Below the pieces are notes generated by a model. It was not told where the DNA came from. It did no database searches and was given only the letters and a program-made list of their open reading frames with translations. From assembly GCF_000524195.1 (NCBI RefSeq), contig NW_020170463.1, positions 157,150 to 221,149 on the forward strand: a DNA stretch of 64,000 nt, in the 5' to 3' direction. Made by a program: the position numbers and the translations under genes. This document shows, piece after piece, positions 26,830 to 40,335 of the stretch; positions within the stretch are counted from its first letter, which is position 1; every line of letters starts with the position of its first letter. Source of the stretch: Echinococcus granulosus. Lineage: Eukaryota; Platyhelminthes; Cestoda; Cyclophyllidea; Taeniidae.

Positions 26830-27720
26830 AACTATTCGTTTCAGTTAGGCTGGCACTGGAGGCGCCGCACTTGCACTTCCGCTGGGAGGCATGGCCTCTG
26901 AGTAATGTTAGTGGTCCCTCAGCCCATGGAAGCAGTGGAAAACCAACCCGATCCTAAGGAACATCTACTTAGACTTCTGTAACTGAATGCTAAACCCTAA
27001 CGTAATGAGAGACAAGTATCTACTGAGGATAGGCTGGAAAAGACGTCTACCTTCGGAAATAATCCAAGTACTGTGTTCTATAGGACTGATATTAACAACC
27101 GAAGCGACAATAGACGTGAACCATCTGGAAAGTTCGTTACGGAGATTTCTAATGGCACCTGTATGAAGATGAAAGCACCATCCATCCTCCACTTCTTGAT
27201 GACCTGGATAGAACCTAGATGGATATACAAGCGTAAAGCACTGAATTGATAAAGGTAGCAAAGAAAAATGGGAGGGAAACCTCATCACCTAAATCAAATG
27301 ACTGCCTTTGGACCAGCATTACCACGACTAGTTATGAACACGCGTGATGGCCAGCACTTACATCCTTCTCCCGAATCCAGCTCCCATGAAGGCTGGAAGT
27401 TCAGACCCAGTGGAATCGGTAAGAGAAGTCAATGACGATTGGCACGGCTGGCTGGCGGACCTTTTTTTAAGCATTGACAACATTGCGGTGATCAATGTGG
27501 GAGGTTGACCAAGGGGAGCGCAGAGGGATACCGCTGAAAAGAAGAGAGGAGCTATGTAGTATGTCAGTTATTTAGAACTTCATTTTGGTTACGCAAGCAC
27601 TAAGGACTCTGCGTTTGTTCTTTAGCTGAGCGGTATAGCCTCCAGGCCAAGTTAGTAGTCCCTCAGTCCATCTGTACTGAAGGAACACAAAACCAGCTTA
27701 TTCACTTTATTTAAGTGCCC
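26830..27720 (+). mobile_element. TRIM-like element 1
   Basis: A segment of roughly 110-130 bp near 26,835-26,960 recurs in direct orientation near 27,580-27,695. Both copies share GTTAGTGGTCCCTCAGCCCA or a close variant, followed by a run containing AAAACCA. The segment between them has no conserved reading frame. It matches the interior of a second element at 47.7-48.7 kb, including CTAAACCCTAACG, GGAAAGTTCGTTACG and ACCTGTATGAAGATG. Direct terminal repeats around a short non-coding interior are the definition of a TRIM retrotransposon, and such elements are known from taeniid tapeworms. Exact ends, a primer-binding site and target-site duplications were not resolved. Confidence 0.5.
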
Positions 27721-30700
27721 CCTTTGCAAGTAATGACACACCCCTAACTGTTAAAGCAACCAAGTAGGTATTTTAAGAACCTCCATTTGATAGTGAATAT
27801 TTACTCCTCTAGGTGTATCGTAGGAATATTTTTCTGTATCACTCTGCTTCACCAAAGTGGCTGTACGATAGAAACTAATGCATTTGTCGGGGCTGTCACT
27901 TAGTAAATGCACCCTTGTATCCAAGAGGCAAAAACAACTTGTACATGTTGCAGTTAACAGTATGACTATATGAACATCCCCAATCCGGTGAGTGGTGATA
28001 ATTTTGGTTCACCTTTTGACAGACCATGCCAATATCAGACAAAATGACCCACTTCGTGAACTAGAAGGGAGAGAGTTAAAAATGTCTGGCGCAAGTACAC
28101 ACCACTTTGGCTTCAATTAAAAGAATGTCCTAAATCTTGTTTATTAGGTCGCGTCTTTATTAATTTTTTACAATTGGGTTCCGTTCTTCAAAATGTATCA
28201 GCACCCATCGACTCTACCTGAGGAGGAGTTAACCCGCATTCGTGAAGGTGGTGATGTGTTGATCCCTTTTATGTTTACCTAGCTATCAGGCGATCACCAG
28301 AATGTCATAGTACGGCGTGAAGCAGGCAAACTTAAGATGTAGGGGTGCTTCCGTACCTTGCAGAGTCTTGCCAAGTATTACCCGCCGGCTGGAATGGGTG
28401 ACCGAAGAGCGTATCTAGAAAAAGATGTAATACACTCACCTGTAATTCGGCTATTTCTTCCTTAGCAAAAACAGTGGGTCCCGTTTAGACTTGAACGTCA
28501 AATGTGGTTACTAATGGGTGGCGCAAACTCTGGTCGCTTTCATAATTTAAGAGATTGTTCAGCCCTACTACATTAATTTTACATTGTCTAGTGGAGGCAA
28601 TATTTATGGGCAACAATTTTTTCCTCTTATCCATAAAATCTATTGTATGGCAATTTGATGGCAGGTCACATGAATGGTAGCTGTCAGTTAAACACTCACC
28701 CGCCAAATCACATGTCCACCGAACAATTTCCACATAATGCTGGAGATGTTATCAGCCACCATTACACGGCCCTAATGCAAGGAAAGAGGGGGCGAAAAAT
28801 GCAAAAAAATCTCACCAAAGTAATAGACTACTCTTCTAGTAGTCACAGTTTTTACTGTAGGAGAGGGGAAATTATCAAAGGTACTGGATTTTGACCACTT
28901 TGTTGTAATACAACAGTAGGATATGAGAAGAGACTGTAGAAGTACTTTAAAGGTGTAGGAGGCAACCCCCTTCACTTCCGCCGCAACAGCGCCGTCACTG
29001 CCCCACATTTCCTCTCTCTCTCGCATTAGGAGCGCATGTTGTTGAATGAAGTAGTCCGTTCGATTGCATTTGTAGAATGCAAGAAAAAGAGATTCCACAA
29101 ACTGTCAGGTTCTAATTCATGTGGGAGTTCTTTTCTAGTGCATCCTTCCCTCTACCCTTTCCCTCGAGTGCTGGCATCGGGCTTTAAAATTGTAATTAAA
29201 AAGCCAGCTTGTGTGCGTGTACGTGTGCCAGTGCGAGCGCTCATGAACTGTGATTTGAAAGGCGTTGAGTAGGGAAAAGGTGAATAGGAGGGGAGTTAGC
29301 CAGCTCATTCAGCTGATGGCGGTGGTGGTGGTGGGGTCTTAACGAGTCCNNNNNNNNNNNNNNNNNNNNNNNNNNNNNNNNNNNNNNNNNNNNNNNNNNN
29401 NNNNNNNNNNNNNNNNNNNNNNNNNNNNNNNNNNNNNNNNNNNNNNNNNATTGATAGAGGAGGACGAGGGGGAGGAGGAGGGTAGGATGAACGACCGGTT
29501 GATCACACCTCCCCCTTTCCCATCTTCTCCCCTTCCCTCTCTCCTCCCTCCACTGGGCAGGCCTGGCGCCATGGCCTCCGATTTTACGAGCTGCAGACAA
29601 AAATTTCAACCTGTGTCCTGTGCGCTCACGATTAATTAATTCCCCACCTCGCTTTGTGTGACTGAGGTTTTGCAGATTACCGAGGCATTGTCGCATTACT
29701 TTTACTGCTTTAATCGATCCTCGGGGACCACAGTCACACCTTCGAATTCAAAATAATTAAATGCTAACAATCCAATGCCCCTACTTTTACCAGATCTAAA
29801 GTATTTCGAGCCAAATGGGTAATTTTGTGAGCAAGATGAAAGAAGGTAACAAATGAAGGGAAGAGAAAACGAAGACCACTTTTCAGCCCCCTACACCGCC
29901 CTATTCAAATGCCTGTTCATCTTTTAAGTAACATCTGGCGAGCTTTGAAATTTGGAAAATTTAGTGTTCCAGTTAAACCACCACAGAACAGAAGGGATCA
30001 ATTCTTTAGATCAGGTCAAAAGGTCGTGTCGTGTTCACCCCTTTTGCAGAAAAACTCATCGCTATCCTACAGGTTGTGTCTATCGAGCATCTGAGACCAG
30101 CTCTTCCATGCTTTAGCTGAATGGTTGAATGGTAGAAATTTTGGCCTGAATAAATCCATTTTCCCACTTTGACATATCACTTTACTACTGTTACTTGCCA
30201 TCTTAATGGTAGACGGGTTAAATTAAAGGTCCATGATAGATTTGCATGGTCCTCATACGTTACCACTGTCCCATTTGCGTAGATATGAAATTGGCCCAGT
30301 TCCATTGTTTCATTTGGAACATTGTTGTCGTTATTTAGTAGGAGTAGCATAAATATGATACATTGGAATGGTTTATTTGGCTTCGACAACAATCCCCGTC
30401 CTACCACCCATTTCCTTTATCTCTACACTACCCTTTGTTAGGTAATGCCACCTCCGTTTTGTTTGGTTAATGCAACAACATGAGGAATCTAATCCACAAT
30501 TTTTTTTACACTTTTTTCATCCTCCTGTGCGCCATTTCTTCACTTGAGATTGTGGTCTTCGTCACTCACCGAGTAGTTATTTTATGTGTCTACGGCAAAG
30601 TAGGGAAAGAATTGATAAATCGCGAAGATAGGGAAGCGAAGTATTTCCTTATTTCCTACCCAGAGTAGTAGCTTTGAGTTCGCCTCCGCATTAGGACTGG

Positions 30701-33700
30701 GTTTCGCGGACAGAAATAAAACCGTACCAGGACGTATCAGAATGTAGAAATAAATTTGCGATGAAAAACTGGGTGAGTCAACAAATTAGGCATAAATAGA
30801 GGACCCAGTGGATGACCTCCGCCTGCTGGTCTTTTGGATGCAAACATTCACCCATTCACCTATGGGGTAACAGGAAGTGGTCATTTGGCTGCAGCATGGT
30901 TTCTATAGGCTATAAAAATTTGGTTTAAGGGTACAATTTATGAGGCCATTTCATTGGCTAATGGAAAACTCATCACTGGGGCAAAAGCGTTTCATTACAT
31001 CCCGGGGGTGCGTGATTATTTTCTTGCTACAATTTGTCCTCCTCCCTCCCTAATTAAGAATGAAATCAGCGGGACCCTACAATCATCGCTCTAGACTTAC
31101 CTTCTAAATCCGTAGATACTTGAAATGTCCCTTATTAATGCCGATGGTGTTAAACCGGCTTTTGTGGTAACCAAATTCTTTGTACTGCTGCACGAAAGCC
31201 ATGCCACGGGTGTAAGCTCACTTATGGATAGACTGATTTATTGCCCAGTAAAGGGAGGAGGCATGGTATTTTTGCCAACTCCGCCACCCCAATTTAACTT
31301 TGGTGGGTTTTCGCCTGGTAATAGATGGCACTCCTTCGACAGCTCGGTTAAGCTTTAATTAATCGTTGGTTCGCGAGCAATGGCAAATTCCATCGCGAAG
31401 CTGATTGCCCCTCTCCTCCATCTGGTCGATGGGATCAGAATACAAACCCACCACCTTTGGATAATTTGTAACAGCAAAAAAACCTTTTAACCAATTTTAT
31501 ATCTGATTTCCGCCCTTTTTGGCAGATTAATTGGTTGTTGGTAGGCTTTTGACATCCACAAACGTTACAAGCTTGTACAAAGAGGGTTCAGGTCAAATGA
31601 GGACTTTGTATTTGCTACTTTGATGCTGTGTTGTTAATTTCTAGGTGTGCCTGTCTTGTTGCCACTAGTCGGCACTAATTTCCCTGCATGCAGGCATTGC
31701 TGACAGACTGTTTAAAAGGCAGTTGTAATTTTGCATGCCGACGGCTCCACCGGTTGTGGTGGTTCCGGTTCCCGTCCACAGTTTAGGCAGTCGGTGGGTG
31801 AATAAATCGTTCCTTTCTTACTGTCCTAAAATTAACGCGATAATTTCCTCCACAGTTCTAAATCATTTTCAAAAGCTGATAAATATTTTTTCATTAAAGC
31901 TTTACAAGTGTAGCAGGAGATCATGCTAGAGGAGAAATGCGTTTTGTACTACTTTATAGGCCCAAAGTTCTGCTTTATCCTGATTGCCCTTTAGTTTGTT
32001 TACTCAAGCAGTATACTATTTCATAAGTGACCCTCGGTCCCATGGGCATAAAATAATTTTATTGTCCTCTAATTTCCATTTTGGGGGCAGTGATGGTGGG
32101 GAATAGGGGTGGATTAGGCTAGAACGTCGCTGATGTCCTAAACTTGGGGTAAATATTTTTGTTCCTCCGTTTTGGATCCCTCCTCCATTAGGTTGAGTCA
32201 CAATCAGTTGTTTTTTTTTGGTAAAGGGCTAAATAAAGTTAAACTTTGGTAAATATAGAGGCGGTGGTGGGCGAAACAAGTCTCGAAGTCCACAAACACT
32301 CGTTGTGAGGATTTACAACTTCTTGCACAGCTCTTTGGAAGTTTATGTGGGAATTGATGACACATTTTCATTGCTATGATGCACCTACTAAACATTTGCA
32401 TCGTGGCACCGATAATTTTGTAATGGATAGAACCGGAGCACGCAAGACCAGCACAGGATAAAAGGTGTTATTATTTCCTTCTTGGGGTTTTATGAACTTA
32501 CTTGACTACTCCTTAGTACACCAGCATGCAAAGGCATCGTGTTTTGGTGCAATAAAGGAGGAGTTTTGGCATTATTTGGGAATATAAGGCGAAAGGATAA
32601 ATTTACATCCATTGCGAATGAGTCTACTGTAAACATATCCTCCTCCTCCCCCTCCTCCTCCTCTGGCGTTCCAAAATAGGAGGCTTGAAATAACAAATGG
32701 AGAAAAAGTCTTAGCAAATGAAAACTACTTTTTATTTGTGATGGAGTGACAGTCGTAGCACTTAGAAATTGATGACGCATCAGAATGACAAAGTGAAAAT
32801 ATTTACACTCGGCCTACTCTTTCCTCCCGCCCAGATTCCTTCCCTTGCCCTAAGATCTGAGTCGTGCTGACATGAGAGCCTTCGCCACCGACTCTTCAAA
32901 CGTCTGACTCAAAGCTGGTGAAGTTTGCATACTGAATGTACTTGGTGCGACATTTGGACACCCACTGACGCCATAGTGGATGACCAATCGTCTGCGTGGT
33001 CAAGGCGGACGACTTTAGTAGTCTAGACAATCAAAGTGACGGCAGCACAGGAGCTTTACAACTCATGCCATTGGAAAAGAAAAGAATAAACCAGTAGCTT
33101 ATTTTTATCTATGTGGAAATAAATGCCTTTTAAAGTTCTATCTATGGGTGTATCATCTTCATTACCATTGCTAGTTTAAAGCCCCGAGATTTTCATGAAG
33201 ACGAAGGAAGCCTTAGCCCCTACCCTCTTTTAAGCGTCGTAACTATTGCTCCTCTTAGCCAATCCCCTACATGGGCTATCACAATGCAGTCGGCGCTGTA
33301 GGGTAAACATCCACCATCCAACTGCATCAGTCTTTGAATCTCCATGCAACCAAGGCGACAATTGACTATAACGCCACTGTTCTTTCTTGGAAATACCACT
33401 GCATCTGGAGTTTCTTTCCGTTTAGGATTGGAATTTGGAAAGGCGAATGCGCTGGCAATCTTGGCATTTAATGAAAGAATGGATTCAAAGTAGTTTCGCT
33501 CCTATTACACCTCGTTCTCACTTTGGTGCTGTCCAGTTATATCTATCTGGGTTCAATCCAGGTAGTGGGGAGATAGAGAAGGCATCGCAATTTAACAATA
33601 AATGATATCTTTCTCCAGGTACGGCAGGCAGCTCTGTAACAAATTTTTCAAGCTAGTTCACTGCTTATGTCACTTCAGTTGTTAATGGAATTCCTTCAGA

Positions 33701-33879
33701 ACACGGCACTGGAGTAGCTGCCGATAGTAGTCGTCATTTTCAAATCTTCTGGAAGGGATTGTCACATATATTTCCATTTGCAGCAAATGCACTTCTTCTG
33801 TCAAGCTAAGGCTTATCACTCAACAGTACGACTCATGATATTTGCTCTTTAAGATTGAGTTACCTTTTCGCTGCCACCA
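27721..33879. other. Intergenic, nothing recognised, contains a gap
   Basis: No coding exon or RNA gene is recognised. Low-complexity purine or pyrimidine tracts flank the assembly gap at 29,350-29,449. A TATAAAAA motif lies at about 30,911-30,918 without a visible downstream gene. A small frame with a true ATG at about 31,736 is rich in proline and valine over its first 15 codons, but it is unsupported. Confidence 0.45.
29350..29449. other. Assembly gap (100 N)
   Basis: Exactly 100 N, the usual placeholder for a gap of unknown size. GGT-repeat and GA-rich low-complexity sequence borders it, which probably broke the assembly. Open frames drawn across it are artefacts. Confidence 0.97.
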
Positions 33880-34085
33880 ATGCAGTGACCGAAGACTTTT
33901 CTGAGTACAAAAGAAGGCATTATACGGGGACAGAATATACACTGTCGATGTATAGATGGGCTTGGCGAGCTTCGGCATGGCCCGTATGCCACGCCACCCA
34001 GTGAACTTACAATGGCAGAGCACCCAAGTGATCCATTACCAAAACCGAGAGTTAAACAAGCAATCAAAGTATTGCAATTAGCTCG
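33880..34085 (+). repeat. Interspersed repeat family R3, copy 1
   Basis: About 200 bp align with 40,145-40,335 in the same orientation. Shared features are ACTGTCGATGTATAG versus ACTGTCGACGTGCAG, a GGCATGG block, and at the end TACCAAAACCGAGAGTTAAAC versus TACCAAAACTGAGAGTTAAAC followed by AAAGTATT. No coding capacity is evident. Confidence 0.55.
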
Positions 34086-36700
34086 TGTCAAAAAAATGAT
34101 AAAGGTCAGACAAATGCATCTGACCTCCAAAGTGTATACCTGCTCCACATATGGGTGATTTGTTTTTGATCTACTGTAGACAAAAAAATGTCTACTGAAT
34201 AATAGAATTTTTAACAAGTAGTATTTATTTGGGTAGATATCTTTGAATCTTTTTAGTAGGTTTTAATTTATATTAGATTTTTTTAACCGAAAATTCACCT
34301 TCGCAAATGTCTACTGTAGATTTATGTCGATTTGATGTTTCTTAATGTGCCAACCTAGGCTCTCAGATTTGGCATTTCTAATCAAATTTCGCATTCATAA
34401 ATTATGAAAATTTTTGTGTCTCATGTCGTCTGTGAGAGGTTTTTTTGTGTCTCATTAAATTTGATTTCGTCTGCTTAATTAATTAGTTTTGACCACTCTC
34501 CCAAACCTCCACACAGACTGTTTTACTTCTCCTGTTCTTTAATATTGTAGGAAATTGCATGGCTGCGAACTTTTGTAATGAATAAACGCCTTTAGAGGAT
34601 ACACGTACTGTTAGATTTCACCCTAACAATAACAATATCCTACGTAATGTCTGTGCCACATGGGAAGTGCCTTTGAGAGTGAGTGTGAGATACAGATTTA
34701 TCAGTTTGGTTCATCCAGAAGTGACTTCCCACGAAGGAAACTGACGCCATTTATTCATCTCTTTTGGTGGTAACCGACTCTGAGATGTAAAAAATTGCAA
34801 TGCAAGGTAATTGTAAAGCCAGGAAAAAAAATCACCTTTTACTTGTCATCGGTTGGTGAGTTTGCCCATACGAGGGTGTTTTAAGCCGAACTGGGCCTTT
34901 TGAGTTGAAAGGAAGTACGGGATCGGGAATTCTTTTGCCACATTGTTCCTCGCTATCTACATGGATGCCCCAACATTACCAAGAAAACGTCCTCATCTCA
35001 AAGACTTGGCGATCTAGCTGAACCCGCCCAGGATAGTCTGCTTTACTGCGTCGCTAGACAAGTGCGTGAAGAAGTCATAATGCCATTTGCAAAATCGTAA
35101 ATGTCTCTGTCTGTACATACCTTTGATGTGTTCACCTTTCCCACGGAATGCCTCGTTCCCTGTGGAATTTTGTGCCAGATCTAACCTCCAAGACCAGTCG
35201 TGTCACGCGCTGGGCGTTCACGGGAACGAGCATCGTGCTGTAGGCTGGGGAAAATCACTGCGACCAGGACGGTCAGTGGTACGCGTATAATGGTCATGGA
35301 AATGTTTACACAACTCTTTCCATCAACATACTGTGTCCGTAGTCTTCTGAGGATGGGAACCAGTACCCGCCGGTATTGCCACTTAGTTTGCCTGAAAACA
35401 TGGCTAGTAGTGTCTGTCATCCTGATGGATGGTGTTGCCGTCCCCTAGTGTGCTGTGTACCCTGGTTAACGTAATTTCACTTGTACAACCTCTCACCTCA
35501 AAAAAGGAAGGAAATCAAGAGGAAAAAGCAGGATTGTTTAGCTGTGAATTAAAGAAATAGTGCTGAAAGGTCTATCCACGGTATACTCCTAGGTGGAATA
35601 AGTAAAGTAGGTTCTGTGAGATCGGAACTTATCAATCCTGATCATGGCCAACCCACTGCACAATAAATGGATCTCACGTTGATGGAGGGAGAATACAGAG
35701 TAACGCGGTGAGTCGCCTTCTGAAGGAGATAAAATTCTTTTAAAATTGGAGAAATACATCTGCCGAGGGAATGACTGTATCTTAATGTTGCTTGTGAGTT
35801 GTAATAATTGCGAATTTACATGAACAGGTTCCCACGTAAGTGGAACGGCCACCACCTGATCCCTGGAAGAAACGCTGAATGGGGACTGCATGCCGCCACC
35901 CTACCCCTCTTCCGCCCAGTCACCTTTCTTGCACAAGGAAGCAGGAATCTGCGGATACGAAGGTGTATACTCAAGCCCATTTGACATCCCCTGGATGATA
36001 AAGGAGTGAGTCTGAGCGGTAGTGTGTCGGATCGGGGCTCGGATTGTGCATTTCCTCCAACCAATCCAGTGACCAGTTAGGGCAGCTCAACTCCTAAATG
36101 TGGTTTCTTCACTAACGACGTGGCAGAGTGATAGTGCAAACGTAGTGTAAATTACGGCTTTCGTTGCATTAACCTCGAGGTTAATCCGCCATCTTCGTGC
36201 AGTTAGTTGGAGAGCATAATCTAGCTAATGCGTTAGGTGGTAGAGAGAGGGCGAGAGAGGAGAAAAAAAATAACAAGAATCGTCTTATCCGAAAATACAT
36301 TGAGTAGCTCGTCTTAGCCCTGAAATGGTTGAGTGGATCTTTTGAAAATAAAATGGGCCAAAAAAGGGGAGAGTAGGATCAGCGTTTGAAGTTAACTCCA
36401 AGTGTGTTAGCCAATCTCCTATTTTTCCATTATTTTAACCGAGACTGCTCGCCTTTTTACATCTAATGCATAGGTAAAAATGCTACTTACCTACCACTTT
36501 TTTCTGTCCCCGATGTCACATATTTCATTTAGTTTAATGCACTAACGCTTTCCCCTCGATTTTGCTCCTACTCACCTCCTCATTGTTTGCACAATGTGGC
36601 CTCCCGGGAAGAGGGCTTTTCCTCCCTCACAAATTGGGAAACAAAACTCGCAAGCATTAGCAAATATAAAAGCAACAGAGTAAGTGACTTGAATGAGACA

Positions 36701-36721
36701 CCCCCACCCCGCCCAGCCCCC
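36701..36721 (-). other. G-quadruplex motif (minus strand)
   Basis: Four C-runs of 3-5 bases separated by one- or two-base loops (CCCCC-A-CCCC-G-CCC-AG-CCCCC). On the minus strand this meets the strict G3+N1-7 quadruplex pattern. No promoter is identified beside it. Confidence 0.6.
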
Positions 36722-39404
36722 ACCTTTCACCCCTCTCCTCCGTTGATTGTGAAAATGGGTAACAGGTGCTCCTTTGTTATGATGTGGACACATGCCTGAC
36801 AGGTATTTTTCTAAAGAATGCCCCATCATTTAGATTGGTCGTGAGGAGTGAGATGAGCTGCAGATTACTTAGAATGTGCACATGAGAATGGGGATTGGCA
36901 TATCGCCCTCCCCTCCCGTCAATGCGTAGGATCAATTTAACTTGGCCGGACAGTGAAGCTGTCATTCAAACAAAACGCTTGCAAACTTGCCTTAGTGTGC
37001 GCCTAAAACTTGAAAAAGAGCCTCGGGCATGCAAGGATCCACTGCTGCGGCTGAAACACCGTAGGCTAGCTTACCTCACTATCACTCCTACTTGTCATCT
37101 TGACTGACGGTATCCGGAGTGGACGGGTCTACGACATAGACATGGAGAACGCGTTTGGAACTGTCCCATGAGCGTACTATCGCAACAGTACACGGTTTGC
37201 GATTCCCTGGCAGGTTGATTTAGGTCTCCTTCATGTAGAACTTTGGGCACGTCATCTAAACTGCCAGCCTGCCGGATCCTCAAGATACCAGAGAGAGGAC
37301 AGCTTTGACACTGACATATACTGCAACATCTTCGGGCGTAGCTGGTGCCTTTCACTTACTGGAAAGGTTGAGCGTGCCTTCTCCGGCTCGTCAAGAGATG
37401 CTTAGGCCTAAGTGGATCGATTAAGGAGGGCATAAAAACCCGTCGAATAATGTCACCTCTGATGGTTGGCTAAATATGGATCTGCTCACAGCAAAAGTGC
37501 CATCAAAGCTACATCATCAAATACTCAATTTACAGCTGGTTTTGGAAGTCCAATATTCAGTGAGTACAGTAGATTTATACGTATATAAGCTGAAAATACT
37601 GGCAACACTGCTACACTAACAATGAAAAAATGTGGAGACTCTGAAAATGGGATACGGCCTTGTGTTGGAGAATGCTGGGAATAACCCAGATAGACGGCTA
37701 TGTACCACTAAAACCACAACAAATTGGAAGGGTGAATTGAAACCAAATCGAAATACTAAGGCTTGACTTTAGATTACCAAATTAATATGACGAGTTTCAC
37801 TTTAAGTCAAGTATCCCTACTCAGAAAGAACCACTTCTTGTGACTAGTGGATTATGCCAGCAGAGAGAACACGAGCCAGGCTTACGTTTGCTTTAGAATA
37901 ATCAAAATCTATATGCTCCATTATTATTCGATGAACAACTTCTTTATTTTACAGTCATAAACAACACCAGGTAATTATATACGCGATACTAGTAGTACCA
38001 GTTTTCAAAATATTTGACTTTATATCAAAACCAAATATCCCCAACGGTAACGTTGGTTATTAATTAAAACTTCTCAGGTTCGCAAACAATTTTTAACTGA
38101 GTACAAATTTAGGTGCATTGTAAAAAATCTATCAACAAATCCACGTTTATCTCATTGATAGAAATTGTGTAAAAAGTGTTCTACAAAATTTTATTGCCCC
38201 GGATAATTTGTACAAAATAAAAAGCGGATTTATTTCCTTTTTGTACTTCTGCATTGGTCTTAACTGTCACTGACACCGAAAAAGAAAATAAAGTTATCCC
38301 ATAAAAACTAGGAACTAACCTGTTGGGCAAGAAAACAAGCTAGGGGAAGTTTGTTTACGCGCCCTAAAATTGAGGATCTGACAGATTGATAGGAGTTGGT
38401 GAGAGTCTGCCAGACGCTTATGGCAAAGTAACACCCTCGTAAACACCTTTCAGTCACTCAGTTGTGAGTGATCCATGCCAAAAAAGCTTTATTAAGAAAT
38501 AAATGTCTGTTAAGTCACCTGAAAAAGTTGAAGGCCGGGGGTTAGGTTTTCGAAAAACCATTTAGGCATTAGCATTTGCAAGGTTGCTTGCATAATTTTC
38601 ACTCAACTTATTTACTCTCAATTAGATACCGACGTAATCCGTTTGCAAGAACTAGTTGGCATGGTCTGTATGGCAGCTCTTTTGATCATTACAAGGTTGC
38701 GCGCTACAAATCTCTGGATTTCTAGGGACTTCTCCATATGTGCGTCATTTCGTAATGTGCTTTTACGCGTGAAAATTAAAGTCTCTGGCAAACTAGAAAA
38801 TCAGTGTCTTTAAACCATTGAATGGGCAAAAGAGATGGGGAATTTACAGAACTATAGTAGGCTTTTGACTCGATGCAGTGGACATGACAAGGGAAGCAAG
38901 AATAAGGTCAACCTTCAGGCAATTGAAAAGAAGCCAGCGGTTTTCAGCCTGGCCCCCTGCAATGGTGTGCTGTAGCCTGTAGAAATTTGTAGATTACCCA
39001 CAACTATTCTTGCACGTTCATTATTATACAAAATTCGTTGCGGGATTCCCGTACCCACCTTTACTTTCACAGTAAGAAATTAACGTAAAGCGGTATTTTA
39101 ATGCAGCCGCACAGTATTTTGGACTCAAATTTTAACACCGGTACAAATATGATTGCAATTGCAAAGAGTTGGGTTAACATGAGCTGAGGAGAATCTAAAG
39201 TTTTCGCAAATGTTATGCCTCAAAAATCGGCTTTATTTTTTTCTCACTTAAACAAAGTGGCCATTTTGCGTTTTTGAGAGGCTACACCATTTGTCACCCA
39301 CTCGACTAGCAGTTAAACAGGGCACTCGGAAAGGGAGGCTGGTAATTCCCCAACAGGAGGCAGAGCAGACGGAGGGAGCAAGGACAGGGGGAAGGAGGAA
39401 GGAA

Positions 39405-39428
39405 GGGGAGGGGGAAGGGGGGTGAGGG
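39405..39428 (+). other. G-quadruplex motif (plus strand)
   Basis: Runs of 4, 5, 6 and 3 G separated by one- to three-base loops, embedded in a 60-bp purine-only tract (about 39,370-39,430). It fits the strict quadruplex pattern. Confidence 0.6.
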
Positions 39429-40144
39429 AGTGCGGCTATGTCTTTTGACAAGTGACAATCCTTAAAAAAACGAAATAAATTAGCACATGGTATTCGCCTC
39501 TTTAAACAACTTGTTTCTCCCAGTTTATGAAATCGCACTCCTAATTTAACGGAAAATTCTATGCTATTTTCGTGTATCCACTTATGTTTATGCTAGTTGT
39601 TGTGGCCACAGGAAGTGCTGACGAAGGGGGTTGGCAGACCATTTTTTATGTCTGTTAAGCATTTTAAAGTTTCATATCTTATCGGCTGCGATGATCGTCG
39701 AGAAATAGATGGATGAACAAAGAAATGAAAACTAAAAAATCTTGATTGACTTATGGATGTGCCAGTCCAAATGGGGTTATAAAGATGCCATTTACTACCT
39801 TATTCCAAAAAATTTCTTTTAAACCAGACTGATGATTCCTTATCATCCCGAGGTCTTTATTTAAAGAAATTTTATTTTGCAACTTTCATCCACATCTTCT
39901 GTAGTAGTAGATTAGGATTTTCATTCCTCTATTTAAATTTATAACCCTATAATTTATTTATCCTTTACTTCCGACTCAAACTTTCGTAAAAATATAAAGG
40001 AGCCCAATTCAGCTGGAATAATGGGAGTCCACAAAGATTAATATTAATTCCGTGGTTTCAGTTCTTTCTCCTCAAAGGGAATAAATATAAAAATTTGAGA
40101 TTTTTTTATGCGAATCACATGATCTATTCGTATTGTAGAGCTCT

Positions 40145-40335
40145 AAGACTTTCCTGAAGACGACCGAGAACATAATACTCGGGCGGAATGTGTACTGTCG
40201 ACGTGCAGGGGGACTTGAGGTAACTGGCATGGTGCGGAGGCCAGGCCGCCCGGCGTAGGTACAAAGACAGAGTGTCTAAGTAAACCTGTTACCAAAACTG
40301 AGAGTTAAACTGACAAGAAAAGTATTACACGCATA
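40145..40335 (+). repeat. Interspersed repeat family R3, copy 2
   Basis: Diverged partner of the repeat at 33,880-34,085, in the same orientation and of similar length, ending with the shared CCAAAACTGAGAGTTAAAC block. It is more GC-rich in its middle. Confidence 0.55.

Larger units (their letters stand above)
34086..40144. other. Intergenic, nothing recognised
   Basis: No gene is supported. GC-richer patches near 35.1-35.5 and 36.9-37.4 kb are open on both strands and could be decayed transposon sequence, but no protein family is identifiable. TCTACTGTAGA-type 10-12 bp palindromic words recur around 34,170-34,320. Two G-quadruplex motifs are listed separately. Confidence 0.45.

Noticed and set aside
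29241..29696. 151-codon minus-strand frame across the first gap
   Set aside because: It is carried by 100 N and by low-complexity GGT and GA tracts. No real protein signal.
33540..33556. GGGTTCAATCCAGG as a tRNA T-arm
   Set aside because: No acceptor stem, D-arm or anticodon arm can be placed in the preceding 60 nt.
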